Part shown: piece by piece, positions 34,786 through 47,829 of the stretch | How the letters are laid out: each line of letters opens with the position of its first letter | Numbering within the stretch: the first letter of the stretch is position 1 | Assembly (NCBI RefSeq): GCF_000237925.1 | Contig: NW_017386057.1 | Coordinates: 496,001 to 560,000, forward strand | DNA length: 64,000 bases | Origin: Schistosoma mansoni | Lineage: Eukaryota; Platyhelminthes; Trematoda; Strigeidida; Schistosomatidae | Direction of reading: 5' to 3' | The notes under the pieces: generated by a model | What the model was told of the DNA's origin: nothing | What the model saw: the letters and a program-made list of their open reading frames with translations, nothing else | The model's database searches: none | Program-made: the position numbers and the translations under genes

Positions 34786-35983
34786 AGTTCTCAACTGCAA
34801 TCTTGTCTTCTTTCTGACCATGAAGTATCAGTCTTGTCTAGCTATAAAAATGGGCTTTTCATTCACCTTCACTGGAAACTTCATATCATAAGTCATTGAT
34901 TGGGTGACAGTTTTATTAAGTTCTTCAGACAATATGGATTTTCAGTCCACTTTATGTAAATCATCCTCCATACTGAACAATTTCGTCTTCAATGTGCTTC
35001 TTTACAGATTTATAGTGTGACTGAGATGGGACTAATGTAAATTAAAGTGATCAGTCCTCCTCTTCGTTCGATGTTAAGCTTATTGAATGGATATTTATTA
35101 AGTGACATAGTGAACAAGGAGAATACAGGAAACAGTTACCTAAACACAAACATTTCGTTATCATATCTATGAAAATGGTGGATGCAGTGCCTTCAGGAAA
35201 TACTAGAGGTAATGAGTATGCTAATTATAGTAACTTAATTTTATTGACAGATTGTCAGTTAATTCTCAACGGTTCAGCTTTGGCTGCTACAAGCCCCACA
35301 TAACTGTGCCGGAATAATCTGTACAACAGCATATTCATGAACTGATGAACTTCGTTGGTATGATTTGTCTTCACGTATGATAGTCAGCATATTTTTCGTT
35401 CATATGTTGTACCACACCTCGTTAATGATAACCATGTGGCTTTATCGCTCGGGTTCGTTATGAAACAAGCCAGGTTCAACGTCAACTGAACATTCTGAGC
35501 ACACTTATTCGTCACTAGGAAGATGTATAAATTTGGGCTCAACCCAAGCAAACCCATTAACTCTAGTATTTCCTGAAGGCACTGCATCCACCATTTTCAT
35601 AGATATGATAACGAAATGTTTGTGTTTAGGTAACTGTTTCCTGTATTCTCCTTGTTCACTATGTCACTTAATAAATATCCATTCAATAAGCTTAACATCG
35701 AACGAAGAGGAGGACTGATCACTTTAATTTACATTAGTCCCATCTCAGTCACACTATAAATCTGTAAAGAAGCACATTGAAGACGAAATTGTTCAGTATG
35801 GAGGATGATTTACATAAAGTGGACTGAAAATCCATATTGTCTGAAGAACTTAATAAAACTGTCACCCAATCAATGACTTATGATATGAAGTTTCCAGTGA
35901 AGGTGAATGAAAAGCCCATTTTTATAGCTAGACAAGACTGATACTTCATGGTCAGAAAGAAGACAAGATTGCAGTTGAGAACT
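34786..35983. repeat. Perfect 423-bp inverted repeat with 352-bp spacer
   Basis: 34786-35208 and 35561-35983 are reverse complements with no mismatch seen by eye over 423 bases, separated by 35209-35560. Beyond the inner ends, similarity continues weakly for a few bases. The right arm ends five bases before an (AT)n tract. No coding domain is recognised in the arms; the spacer holds a short unrecognised minus-strand frame. It is either a recent inverted duplication, a foldback element or an assembly artefact. Confidence 0.9.
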
Positions 35984-35987
35984 CACC

Positions 35988-36008
35988 ATAATATATATAT
36001 ATATATAA
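35988..36008. repeat. (AT)n microsatellite
   Basis: About ten AT units, immediately right of the inverted repeat. Confidence 0.9.
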
Positions 36009-36009
36009 G

Positions 36010-36190
36010 ATTCCCAGTCAACAATATGCCATATGTTCTTATATGCGTGTTCGCCGCACAAGCATACTTTTTACTGTCATCACCAGAATCTCCAGTATTC
36101 CTTCCGTGAAAGTTTTCAGACATACGAAAGATATACAATCTTCTGTACCGGCCATTATCTTCCTGAAAAACAGTATACGGAACCAATGAT
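36010..36190 (-). mobile_element. Possible retroelement protease-region remnant
   Basis: A minus-strand segment around CAANTHIRTYG is reminiscent of the L/C-AANGT-I-x-TYG block that follows the protease site in Ty3/gypsy pol. The match is short and could be chance. If real, it is a broken fossil fragment. Confidence 0.25.
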
Positions 36191-39100
36191 AATCAACGTT
36201 ATACGATCTTTTTTCTACCTTGTTTGTTAGACTGGTGAGTATTTTTAGAAATCACTTTCAGCATTCATCACAGTGCACTCTTGGATCAGAACAAAGAAAC
36301 AATTAAGCTGCGTACACTGAATGATAAAAGGTCCACCAACATCCATTGCGAAACAACAATGATATACTTCTGATAACTCATGCTGAGAATTCTATATTGT
36401 GCTAGATTATAATATTGAATAAAGCCATTAATAATAACAATAAGATAAGCAGATGACAAAAACAAATTGTTCAGTAAACCGTTACACGAATCAGAAACAC
36501 AACTTGAGACGAAGCATGATTTGAGCGCATTAAGTGGGCAAAACAAAGTTAATTCACGGCAAGAATGTGCAGTATAGGTCATCATTAAAGTAAAGGACAT
36601 GTTAACCTTCAACAATCTAAGTATTTGGGTGAAGTTGTGACCTACTTTTCAGGGTGTTGATGGATTTTTACAATTTAGTAGCGCTTCCGTCGATCACTTT
36701 CATTTTCTAAACATAGAGAATGTTATTAGTGACCTCCTGGTCATTTCCCCTCGGATAAGTTGCCAGCATGACAATAACAATAAATATTTGCCTTAAATAG
36801 GACAGTATTGTCTGTGCTTAACTACTGCTTTTGGAGCTTTCATAATTCTGGCAATCCATGTCACTTAGAAGACTGAGTAAATCATCTATGCTTTCAATGG
36901 TGATGGAATGTGTGTCGTTTCTGCCATCTCCTTAAACCATGACGACATGATGACTGTTTAATTGTACCGTTGGTCCGATTAATAACTAGTCCCAATTAAG
37001 ACGCATTTAAACAGTCAAAATATCATTTAATAGAAGTCTTGATTCTCCTTATAACCAGACTAGGTTTAGTTATACTTGTCTTTCATGGATATGTTGCCTT
37101 TCGAATACACAACAGAGTCATAGAAACTTTTAAGCGATATTTCGAATTCAGGATAACATAACGAGTAACGCGGTAGAAGTCACTCACCACAAAAATCCAG
37201 TTCTGTTTACCAGACTGCCTAAATTCCCACACTATCTCATTGTCCAGTGTTGTTGACTTCTTGTATCAATTAAGGTCCATTTTATGTTCACTTCGAGCTG
37301 TCGGTTCACTTGCTCTGGTGTTTGAACACGCGATTTTCACATTATCGTCTTCTTACTTCAAACATACAGCGTATCATTATGCGAGACCTGATCGTAAGCA
37401 GGTCTAACTGTTACGGTGGATCTGCTTATTTTCATCTCTCTATTGATGATTTACTGGTCACTTCGAAGTAGTTTCTATAATACCAAACAACCATTGCATT
37501 ACTCGTTCGGGAAATGCTAGGCACCTGTTCATTCTGTAGACTGAGGAACTAACTGACTATAATGAGGCTAATAAATGAACCTAAAAAACGTTTTCAATTC
37601 CTTCAAAAAGTTATTTGATTACCTAATTGAATGACTCACACAATCATCAACGATTTCACAAGAAGTAACTAACGTAAGTTACTTGCAGCCGATATTCCAA
37701 ATCCTGGGCCGTACAAAACCCGTTTCTTCCTAGTTTTTGTAATTTTTGCTCAATCACACACTAAATCCTTTCGTTTTTACTATCCGATATCATATTTTTG
37801 CACGTGTAACCCTTATTGAATGCATTTGACCTCATGTTCTGGTTTGAACCTATTCTAGATCCTGTGTTTGATGAATTAAACCTCATCTCATTCTTTAAAT
37901 GGCTTCGATTTCAACTGAATGCTGACATTTCATTTATGATTAAAATTACCCGAGGTCGCGCGCGTGTTGATCTCATTATGTCGTATCAATTAATTAAAGT
38001 ATCGCGATGCACTTCTGGTGGAACGGATATAAAAATTGTCATCCAACACGTTAAGAATCGCTCATGAGTATCAGTCATCACCGGAGTTCTGTCAAGAACA
38101 TTGGTTGATAATTTAGCTGATAGTCTATCAATAATTTTGTTATCAATTGATAGGGATCTTTATCTGTAGGCAAATCGACATTTGATAACTCCTGTAACAT
38201 TTCGCAAAGACAGGTTGTTTGTTTAGGTAAATTCATAGACAAAGCAAATGCAACCCTTTGTATCAGAAGCTTCAAGTCAGTTTCTACTCAATCGTAAAGG
38301 TGAAGTTCATTTAATGTTTTCTATCATTATTTTCTGATTTCCCTAAATACACCAATGCTCTTACATATCCACAGACATCTTTTCGGATTGTATTGCTTAC
38401 TGTCGACCATGTTTTTGACCGTGGAGAAAAAGAGCTTGCGTCTTAGTCCAAATATTTACTCATCAGCTAGAACGTGAAGAGATATGAACATGCTAATTTA
38501 TGAAGAACTGTCATGTACACATTATCGTCGTGCATTTAAACTGAAAAGGTTTTATTCAATTCGCTTCTATTATTTCAGCATTCAAGTGTATATGCAGTCC
38601 ACAATAACATGATACCAATCAAGTGGTAGGATTATGTAATAATTTTGCAACTTTGCAAGATTATGGAAATTTAATTTCTAATGCCTCTCTAAGTACTTAA
38701 AAAAGAGATGAAAGAGTGATTGTATTATTTGAAACAATTGTTTTAAGCAGATGTGTGATGTAATTTAGCTTATTTATAATCTTTCTATCAGTGCTAATAC
38801 TATTATTGATCTTTCTGAGTCTTGATGCGTATCTACAGTTAATTTGAAAACATTTATCACAATAACCTTTACTACTGTGTCACTGAACCTTCACAGTTTC
38901 TTACTGATTTGAGGCGATGAAATTTCACGAGTTTTACGCTCTTGCGTTTACACCATATACTGTGGCTGGTTGTATGGCTTGTGATTACAACTCATTTCGG
39001 TGGATCAGTGAGAACAGATGATGAAACAATCTAAAGTGCTAGTTTTATGGCACGGACCATGCTTACATATATATCCAACTTCTGTTGTTCATTGATTTGG

Positions 39101-39893
39101 AAAGTGTTATTAAGTTATAGAACGGTATACTTGGGTGTAATATCATCAAAAAGTTGCTTTGGTTCATGATCTCTGAGTAAAATTATGAGTGTAAAGATAT
39201 TGAAATGATGCAACGTGAGTCAAAAGGTATTTATGTGAAAATATTTGTTCTGATATTTCAAACAGAAATGTTTAGACATTTTAGTAGGCAGTTGTTTTAA
39301 ACTACAAATCTCTGGATGATCTACTTTACCCTTATAAGGTCAATCTGAAACTCTGGTTAAGTCCCTCCTTTAGATAAGTTTTAATTCATTTATTGGTATG
39401 TGAAACCGGTGTAACAGAAATAAAACTACTTTTGTGTCACCTTGCTATCCACTCATATTTTTGTCCTTAAAAAGGAACAAAGCTAAAGATAGATAGCTGT
39501 TGATTGGTTGTTTTTTGCAAAAGCCTTCACTGTGGCTAATAAAAAGTGTGAAAGTTATGGAAAACTAAAAAAAATGACGTCTAAATTGTGGATAATATAT
39601 AAGACCATGGATAGTATAATTCACGATACACAGCGGATTTATTTACATAGATAGAGTTGATTTTCATCTAGGCAGGTAACTGCTAATGTATGTTGATTAT
39701 AAAATACAAAACTTTAAGTATATGTTTATTTATGTAGACTTAACTGGTGACATTTGTTTATTTGATCATATTTAAATGTATTTCATCCTAATTTCCCATT
39801 TATATATGTATATATTATTTTCTTAACCGTTTTAAAGTGACTATATATGTTTTTAAACTGGGAAATTTATTTTATGATAGAATTTATATTACA
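36191..39893. other. Intergenic region upstream of TTC16-like gene
   Basis: No recognised gene. Opposed short frames at 37816-38067 (plus) and 38078-38275 (minus) have protein-like composition but no known motif. The promoter of the 39894 gene should lie near its right edge, which is very AT-rich. No core element can be assigned. Confidence 0.4.
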
Positions 39894-40002
39894 ATGAACA
39901 AAACAGACTGGAGACCTGAGAACACGGTTGTTTGTATTGACGTTAAAAATCGTTCACAATATCCAGCAAACGAACAGCTGGGGCACAATATTATAGTTGA
40001 AG
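39894..40002 (+). CDS. TTC16: TTC16-like gene, exon 1
   Basis: Starts ATG at 39894 (MNKTDWRPENTVVCIDVKNR). The donor AG|GTATTG leaves one base, which joins GC of exon 2 to give glycine. The start was chosen because the 47-bp intron (40003-40049, ending TTCAG) restores frame and removes the in-frame stop before 40028. The Met at 40028 would be the alternative start. Confidence 0.75.
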
Positions 40003-43000
40003 GTATTGATACTGCTCTTTACTTAAATTGAACTTCACTAAAAATTCAGGCTTAAGAAGTAATACATTGAAGTCCATTAGTGCAACCTCACATTCATTCT
40101 CCAGTGATGGCTTAATTCCAATTCGTAATGAATCAAAGAACTATATGTCTTCATTCAAATTGACAACTGCACAATATTTTTCAACAACTATTAGAAAACA
40201 TCACAAATGTGTACAGATGGCTGTGAAAAGTAAAGATATGACAAAAGCTATGCATCATATTGATCAATGTATTAAATTGGCGCCACACAATGCCAAGTTT
40301 CTTATAGAACGCTCTGAAATTTATATCAAGGTAATTTGAATTTTGTCTGAGTTTTAACTTGTAAGCTACATCTCATCCGCACCCTAAATAGGTTATTGTA
40401 TAGTGTCTTGATTGGGACTATTTTCACTGTTTTAACTTTTTTGCATGCGTGATGGCACTTAGCAGTAGAGTTTGGATTACACACTGAATACTGTCGGCTG
40501 TACACATACGTTTTACTGATAAGTTACTACCGTACTGAAACTCGTATCTTTAGTTGCACTACTGGTCATTACCTCAATATGTAAGTTAGATGGAAATCCA
40601 TGAAATGTTTAGGTAGATGTTTAAAGATCTTGTGTATCCGTGGAAAGTGAACAACTCAATCTGAAAATTCCAGCGCAAAAGAATTTAACAGTCTATGAGA
40701 TATTTCGTTTACTTTGGGAGTCCTCTAGTGAAGCGTAAAATTTTTAACGTACAGAAAGCTAACACGTTTTTGCTTTGAACCCTAGTTTTAGAACTGAATG
40801 TATCATGCTAAATGATGTAAATGAGACCACGTTTTATTTGATAGCATTTTAAAACATTTTAATTAATGTGAAAGTTCACAGTCAACGGAGTTCAAAATCC
40901 TTTAATATATCTATTTTCTTCTACTATAATTATAGTCAATGAACAAATAAATTCTTCCTACTTGATAAATTTGTTGGCTTTTTTGATCGACTGTATAACA
41001 AACTTAATTACTTATTTATCTTTAACATCAAATTAGAGAATTAGTTAGAATCTATGAAAAGAACACTAAATGTTGGCGAATTTTCAAAATATATTGTATT
41101 TATTCACTATACTCAAATAAAGTTCCGATTTTATGTCATTTCGTAAGAGCTCACTCCAAGATCATTTCAAGATCTGTTGTTCCATTCGTTCGTTAAGACA
41201 CTGTTTTAAAGTAGTTGGTGAATGAAACGCTAAGGTAATTTTTTTCAAATCAACTTGACACTTGATGTCAAAATAATTCAAAGTTGTTCTCAAATTCAGT
41301 TTAATTTATGCTCCATGAAGTATAGTGAAGTCTATAGAGGTTTACGTTGCTCTTGTCTTAACAGGGAGTTTATGCGGTTTAAATTTTCCTCTGCAGTGAT
41401 CTCCCCAATCAAATGATCCTAAAACGTAAAACTAGACACTTTGCTTAAATGACATCCACGTAATCTGTAATATTAATCAATTTATTGAACTATCATTTCA
41501 TCTGCAAAGCTAAACACTGTTATATACAATACATTTTGAATGCTTTTATATGGGACATTTTCCTCGCAATCTCAAGTACTTTTTGCTCCAAACCCGACGT
41601 TTCGCTGCCCTTTAAAACTTGAGAGTTAAACTTTTATCTTCATAGATAATTGTTCCGATATACAAAAATGCAAATTTTAGTTATACTTCATTAGCCCTTT
41701 CAATATCCGCTTGACAAATCGTAGAATAAACTCTGTAAATATGCCTCTGAATATATGAAATAATAAAACAGTAGTTATTTATCTGACAGTTCTTTTCTTC
41801 GATTTTTGTTTAAATATTCTGACATTTAAGTTGAGATTAGCTCCTAAATGATCTTCTGAACTGTAATTTTCCGTCAGTCTACACATAATATCTTTCGACT
41901 CACAAACAACTGGTACTTCTGGTCTTAGATAAAGACGTTGTCTACATTTCAAAAGAAAAGATCATCTAAGATTATAAACAATCAAGTGAAATCCAGAGGT
42001 TGTTCAAAATGAATCAGTTGGATAATCTATGTTACTGAAACAAACTATCATTACACTGTTATTATTCTTTTTAAATGGAGTAACTATATATTTCAATGAA
42101 TTTAAATCACAATTTCTGGTTCTTCATTCTGATGCCTATAAAAGGAAAAATTAATTATATTTCGCAAGAAGTGTTATTACACAATGAACTTTGTTTTCTT
42201 CTTGTTCAGTTAATTGCATTTGTTAGGCTCTCAACCAGTTAGGAGTCATCTGTGTAGGGTTTCTATGACTTCTTTGAAGCAACATTGACAATGGGGTTGA
42301 AAATATTTGTAGTTACTAGCTATCTTGATGTATTTAATGTCACAGTAATATTAAAATTGTTTAAGAACTACCGTTTCATACTTTGTTCTTTTTCGGTTTA
42401 TCCATTATTCAATTTACATAAGCTGTCAGATTATCAACATGCAATAAGCGACTTACACTTGGCCATATCTTTAGGGTCAAAATCACTAGACACCCTGTCA
42501 ATCAATCGAGGCTTAGCAAATGCTGATTCAGAGTCACCATCTATCATGTCTGCAAGTTTAAATCGCACAGAATATGAAAATGCTGTATTAATGACTGGTC
42601 ACCTTCACATCGTTCATGGAGAAAATTTAAAATATCAAAGAAAATTGGAAGAAGCCCTAAAACAATATGAGTTAGGCAGAAGCTTCATTGATCAATATGC
42701 TCAGATGAAAGACTTAATCACTAACTCATCTATCACACCAGGAACATTGGTAACATTGATGGGTGTTTTACAAGTTTATGAATCAATGGAACGTAATGAT
42801 GACTATGTGAATTTGATAACAAAATGTATAAATGATTTGGAAAACGAAAATTTGGAAATTCCAGAGGAAATACTAATGGGAAATCCTATTTTAACCTCGA
42901 GATTATATGTACCTCGTAGGTGTGTGTGTTCTAACTTTAAAATAGTGTTTTACATGGGTCAGTTTCTTTATCAATGTTTACCGCATAGGATTTTCAGTGT

Positions 43001-45527
43001 AACTTTATACTGTTATATCCAGTACATTTAATCATTTTCCTTAGTAACTTCATTTTTATTCTATATGATAATTATTTATTGATGGTATGAATTTTTAATA
43101 AAGTCAGATGTAAAACATGAACATTTTGTACATACTTAGCAAAAATTTACTACAGTCCACTTCAACATGTAATAATGAGTGATGCAGAAGTGATTTGCAA
43201 ACAAGGTAATAAGCCAAGCATTGGTATCAATTAATGTAGTTCCTGTTTCAAGCTATTTAAAGTAATATCAGGTTTGTTTCCATGATCTTCAAATTATTTG
43301 GAAAATTCTAGAAATCCTGTATTCATTTTTCAAATATCATTAATAACGAAATTTTAATGTTTTTCCTATTTATCTGTCTAGCTGCCATGTGTTGCACTGA
43401 TATGAAGTGTAGCAACGTACACCATTGAGAATTGTCTCGAAATCATCTTTGTTTCGTATCGGCTAATTAATGTATACTTGCATGAAATAAGTCATGTTGG
43501 TGCATATTTATTTCCTCACTTGTCTTCTTCTCGATTTGGNNNNNNNNNNNNNNNNNNNNNNNNNNNNNNNNNNNNNNNNNNNNNNNNNNNNNNNNNNNNN
43601 NNNNNNNNNNNNNNNNNNNNNNNNNNNNNNNNNNNNNNNNNNNNNNNNNNNNNNNNNNNNNNNNNNNNNNNNNNNNNNNNNNNNNNNNNNNNNNNNNNNN
43701 NNNNNNNNNNNNNNNNNNNNNNNNNNNNNNNNNNNNNNNTAGATATCTATATTCATTCAGTTTGTCCATACCTACGTCTGTTTGAAAGTAAAGAAGTAAA
43801 AGCATATGAAATCTTCTCTAGAAACTCTGAGAAATATTATCTTTATGTTGAATCATATGAAATTAATGAATATAAAACACACTTATTGTCGAGTAAGCGA
43901 GGTAAATAATGAAATTCGCCAGCTTCTCATAGTGTGATTCATTTATTCCACTTGCTATATCTAAGAGTTTCAGTCATTTACTGGTAATAATTCTGTGTAA
44001 AATGTCTTCTTTTTTCCTGATACTTTATCTCAATATTTCAAACAAGTAATTGTAATAAAAATAGTTTTTTCACTTGGTACACTACTAATAGTATTTAATT
44101 TTTCTCCCAAAGAATTATCCGATCTACTGTATGCACGAGCTAATCTATTATCGAAACAACATGGTCAGTCAATAATTCAAGCTTACTATGATTTGAAAAA
44201 AGCATTGCGTTATTGTCCAAATCATTTAGAAAGTTACAATTTATTACATCAACTTGAAATTATATCTTCCAATAAACAAGAAGAAGCTATTGAATTAATG
44301 TTGAAAAATCGTTTTTTTGATTCATTACATTCAATCACTATAGCGATTTATGCTCAACCAGAGAATATTTCATTATATTTTGATAAAGGAGCAATTTTAA
44401 GGAAACTTGACCGATTAACCGAGTCTCTAGATTGTATTATGCATGGAATAAATTTATTCAATACATGGAATGATACTGATAAGAAGAACTCAGCCGATCT
44501 GTACCAATTAGGGAGAAATCAGTTATTTCTTACAATAAACTCTTATGCAATAAAGCTATTAAAACAAGAGAAATATCAAGAATCAAATGAATTGATTCGT
44601 CAACTCTTGGAAGTGGATCCTAAAAATTATAGATTATTGATTTTATCTGGTGATTGTCAATATTTCATGAAGAATTATGAAAACTCACTTGAAGAATATG
44701 AAAACGCAAAGTCAATAATTAGTAAACAATTGACCGATTCTAACCATTGCATTTGTAATAACAATATGATGAAAATTCCCGAAAGTATTAATTCAATCAA
44801 TGGAAGAATCTGTTTAACTTGTTACCAGTTAAGTAAAAATAGAATTAAACAAAGTGATTGGTCAAATGCAATAAATTATTTAGATCGCTGTATTTATTTA
44901 GCACCATTTCAACCAGAATTTTACATGACACGTGCATTAGTTCATTATCAATCAAACCATACCAAGCATTCATGGAATGATATATTAATTTTCATTTATT
45001 TGAATTTAAGTGATTGGGCATTGTTTCAAAGAACAAACGGTAAATGGTCTATATATCCAATGTGGTATCAAACTATTGTACATAATCGATTCCTTAGTCA
45101 AGTTAATGAACAAATCGGTCCATTAATTCATCGTCTCACACCAAAATATATTGATTTGGTAAAAGTTGCGAATTCTAAGGAATGTGAATTGTCTTTACTA
45201 AGGAATTTACGAAGAATAATTAATGAAAACAAATGTGCTACATGTGAGAGAGCCAGTCATTCTTCAACTACCAAAATTACCTTTCCTACTAATGGTAATC
45301 AACAGACGTTAGAAAATCCAATTGATTGGTTGCATAATCATGTGTCGTTTAATTTATTTTCAGAGCCCAGGGATGGCAGTGTTGCTAAAATGCCTTTCGT
45401 AAATTCAAATGATATTACTCAGAAAACGTTTACTGATGTATGTGAATATGACTACAAGCAAATCAATGCCAAAATTAAAGAAATTCGTCAGAGGAATTTT
45501 CCCAGACAATTCATGCACACGAAATGA
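39894..45527 (+). CDS. TTC16: Tetratricopeptide repeat protein, TTC16-like
   Basis: Complete four-exon model: 39894-40002, 40050-40330, 42423-42915 and 44113-45527. All junctions are GT..AG and in frame, giving 765 residues. TPR-like helix pairs are seen at about residues 95-150 (DMTKAMHHIDQCIKLAPHNA, continued in exon 3 as LSDYQHAISDLHLAISL), 362-405 (PENISLYFDKGAILRKLDRL), 465-495 (YRLLILSGDCQYFMKNYE) and 540-575 (WSNAINYLDRCIYLAP). The order of segments, for example SLYFDKGAILRKL, then TINSYAIKLLKQEKYQE, then ILSGDCQYFM, follows TTC16 as I recall it (the human protein is somewhat longer). TPR proteins are protein-binding scaffolds; the molecular role of TTC16 is not established to my knowledge. 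The orthology is an inference. Confidence 0.85.
40050..40330 (+). CDS. TTC16: TTC16-like gene, exon 2
   Basis: Encodes residues 37-130, ending NAKFLIERSEIYIK before donor AAG|GTAATT, phase 0. Carries the first half of the N-terminal TPR-like unit. Confidence 0.85.
40331..42422. other. TTC16: 2.1-kb intron of TTC16-like gene
   Basis: AT-rich, with no recognised repeat or exon. The frame opening at 42285 is intronic sequence running into exon 3. Confidence 0.6.
42423..42915 (+). CDS. TTC16: TTC16-like gene, exon 3
   Basis: Acceptor CATAAG before CTGTCAGAT. Encodes LSDYQHAISDLHLAISLGSK through a helical segment ending ILTSRLYVP, with donor CTC|GTAGGT. The one leftover base (C) plus AA of exon 4 makes Gln. 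Confidence 0.85.
43540..43739. other. Assembly gap of 200 N
   Basis: Exactly 200 unknown bases inside intron 42916-44112 of the TTC16-like gene. A round number suggests a placeholder gap, so the true intron length is unknown. Exons on both sides join in frame, so no exon need be hidden here. Confidence 0.95.
44113..45527 (+). CDS. TTC16: TTC16-like gene, exon 4
   Basis: Acceptor CCAAAG. Encodes LSDLLYARANLLSKQHGQSI onward through three TPR-like units to the C-terminus RQRNFPRQFMHTK and stop TGA. The last 150 residues are not TPR and include a small C-x2-C pair (KCATCERAS) of unknown meaning. Confidence 0.9.
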
Positions 45528-47829
45528 GCTCTATTATTCTAAGTGTAACCGAATGCTGTTATGGCTATTTTGGTTGTTGTTTATTTATTCCTCATTTAGT
45601 AAAATTATCACTTTGATGTTTCAAGATTTTTGTTTATTTGTATCTCTTTTTCGGTTTACGTCTTATTCAGAGCAAAACAAGTAATTTATTTCTCAATTTT
45701 TAGCAGTAAACAGTGAAACGACATCGAAGTTGTTTTGACGAGATAACTGTTGTTAAATAACAAGGTTTTACGAATTATCAATTATGACAAATTAGTAAAT
45801 ACATTGGATCCATGCACAAGAATAGCTGATATTTGTCTGTGAGATATACTCAAGATTATCGTACAGCCTGGATTCCCTTTCCATACCTTCAACCACCTAA
45901 TATCACAGAAAGAATACTACATTGATGTGCTAATTGAATTGATTGGAATACAGCTTGACCGATTGTATCTCAACACTGGATATATTGCTTGGCTCTACTT
46001 GAATACATCTTTTAAGTCTTATTTATCTCGATTAGATTAACAAATAGACAAATATTTACTATGAGCATTCTTTGGAGTGATACGTCATAATATTGAACTC
46101 CTTTCTGGACGTCACACTGAACATCTCGTTCATTGGATGAACCCTCTAAATTAAATAAATGGGATGTTCTGGTCACCTGAACTTAAACAGGTCTTCAACA
46201 GTTATGAAACAATTCAGAAATAGGTAATTTTTCTGTAAAACTTTGACGAATAACAGGAAGCCGCTGTTCTGGTGAACACTCCAATCATGAAATTGGTCAT
46301 TTTTAAAATCCACGTATTGGAGTAATGTGACTTTTGTACAGTAATTTTCAGTATTGAGTTTCAGTACATTTTATACTTAAAAATTCATTCAGTACGATAT
46401 TAGTTTATTTGAACTTCAGTGTAAATTCATCGTACAAACTAACTCACAACGATTTCGCCTTCCATCGACAATCGCTCAGTTACATCAAACTCCGTAATCA
46501 ATAATCGTTAAATTTGATCACCGTATAATTGAATTCACCCTAATGTAGATAAATCTTCGGGATCTCACCAGGTAAATCTTCCTTATAAATTCGTCTTTTG
46601 AAGTAATCGGGTTTAACAGAGTAGAAAGCTGTGGGATCTTGATTCAAATTATTGTTGCCTTCACCGAAAGCGCACCACACTGGTCTGCGCTCCGTGGAGA
46701 AACTGTGTTTTCGTGGTTAACATTTGACCACGGAATTCTGTAAAACGTAGGTAATAAGTACTACCGAAATCATCAATAGACTGTTTAATTATCATTACTA
46801 TAAAGATATATATCATGAAATCATATACTGTATGAGATATCAATAATGATAAAAATTATTTACAAATGTAGTCAAAAATCATTATCTCTAGACAAGCGAA
46901 AATCTACCTTCTAGATTCCCACAAAGATTGTTTTTTCGATAATTGCCAAAGTTTGGACCATTCAGTTAATTTCTCCAGTTCATTTCAAAGCTCAAAACTA
47001 TCACCTATACTTTTTACGGCTGTCCATATATCGACATTGTCGACCGATGGAAGAAATCAGACTTGTAGTGAAAAGGTCCTTATTCCTATCTTCGAAGATG
47101 GATTGGGGCGTGAGGCTACTTTTCCAAACACACAAAACCTTTAAAGACCAAACATAAAGTAATGGGAAATATGATACCTATGCGAAATAAGGAAGTGAAT
47201 AGGCTTTGATGTTCTGACACATACTTCAGTGTTTGCAGTTAACTCTTAACCAACCTAAGTTTTTTCACCAGCTCGCTCCGGAAAACAACTTCCACAAGAA
47301 TGTCAGTTCGGACAACTTACCGAGCAAGAACATGGCTCTGTTTACACCACCCAAAGCAGAATTAATGACTCGTTCTGTGTTTGATTTTTATTTAATGATG
47401 ACCAACGCCCTGCCAGTATTCGAAGATGCAACCTGGATGTCACAGATTTAACCAGCTGGAAATGGTGTGTACATGCCCCTGCAGAAATACATTATTATTG
47501 TTATCCCGCAGCATTAGATTTCCTCCCAAAATTGTAGCTCATGATTTGCTGAAAGTGTTAATTATATGAGGAGCAGAGCCTGTAAAATTATGAAGGGAAA
47601 GAAAATATGACAAGAATGCCTGAGAAACTACCAGAAACAGGCCTCAGGACGCTATGTTCATGAGGAACTGCTTCCTCATGATCTCTTTGGCTATCAAGAG
47701 TTCAGTCACGTGTCCAATGACACACTGAAGTTAAAAAGAAAGAGAAATCTAATTCGAGGAATAAAATAATTGAAGTCAGTGAAACGTTAGGAAACCTAAC
47801 CAATAATTTCAAAAATTACAACTTTTCCA
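45528..47829. other. Region downstream of TTC16-like gene
   Basis: Includes the 3' UTR. A candidate AATAAA lies at about 46154, but others closer cannot be excluded. Short plus-strand frames at 46953-47144 and 47233-47451 are unrecognised. Confidence 0.45.

Noticed and set aside
35384-35587. Minus-strand frame in the spacer of the perfect inverted repeat, considered as a gene
   Set aside because: Only 67 codons, no recognisable motif, and it runs into the repeat arm.
37816-38275. Opposed frames with protein-like composition, considered as the missing PP2C-like start exon or as a retroelement gag
   Set aside because: No recognisable motif, and no donor that would join 27255 in the right phase was convincing.
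42285-42422. Start codon at 42285 as the start of a separate gene
   Set aside because: This is intron sequence read through into exon 3. Splicing at 42423 joins exon 2 in phase 0 and keeps the TPR unit continuous.
43467-43909. Several open frames on both strands across 43467-43909
   Set aside because: They are open only because they cross the 200-N gap; the residues are unknown and the flanks show no motif.
47233-47451. Plus-strand frame of 72 codons downstream of TTC16-like gene
   Set aside because: No known domain, no splice support and repeat-rich surroundings. Not called.
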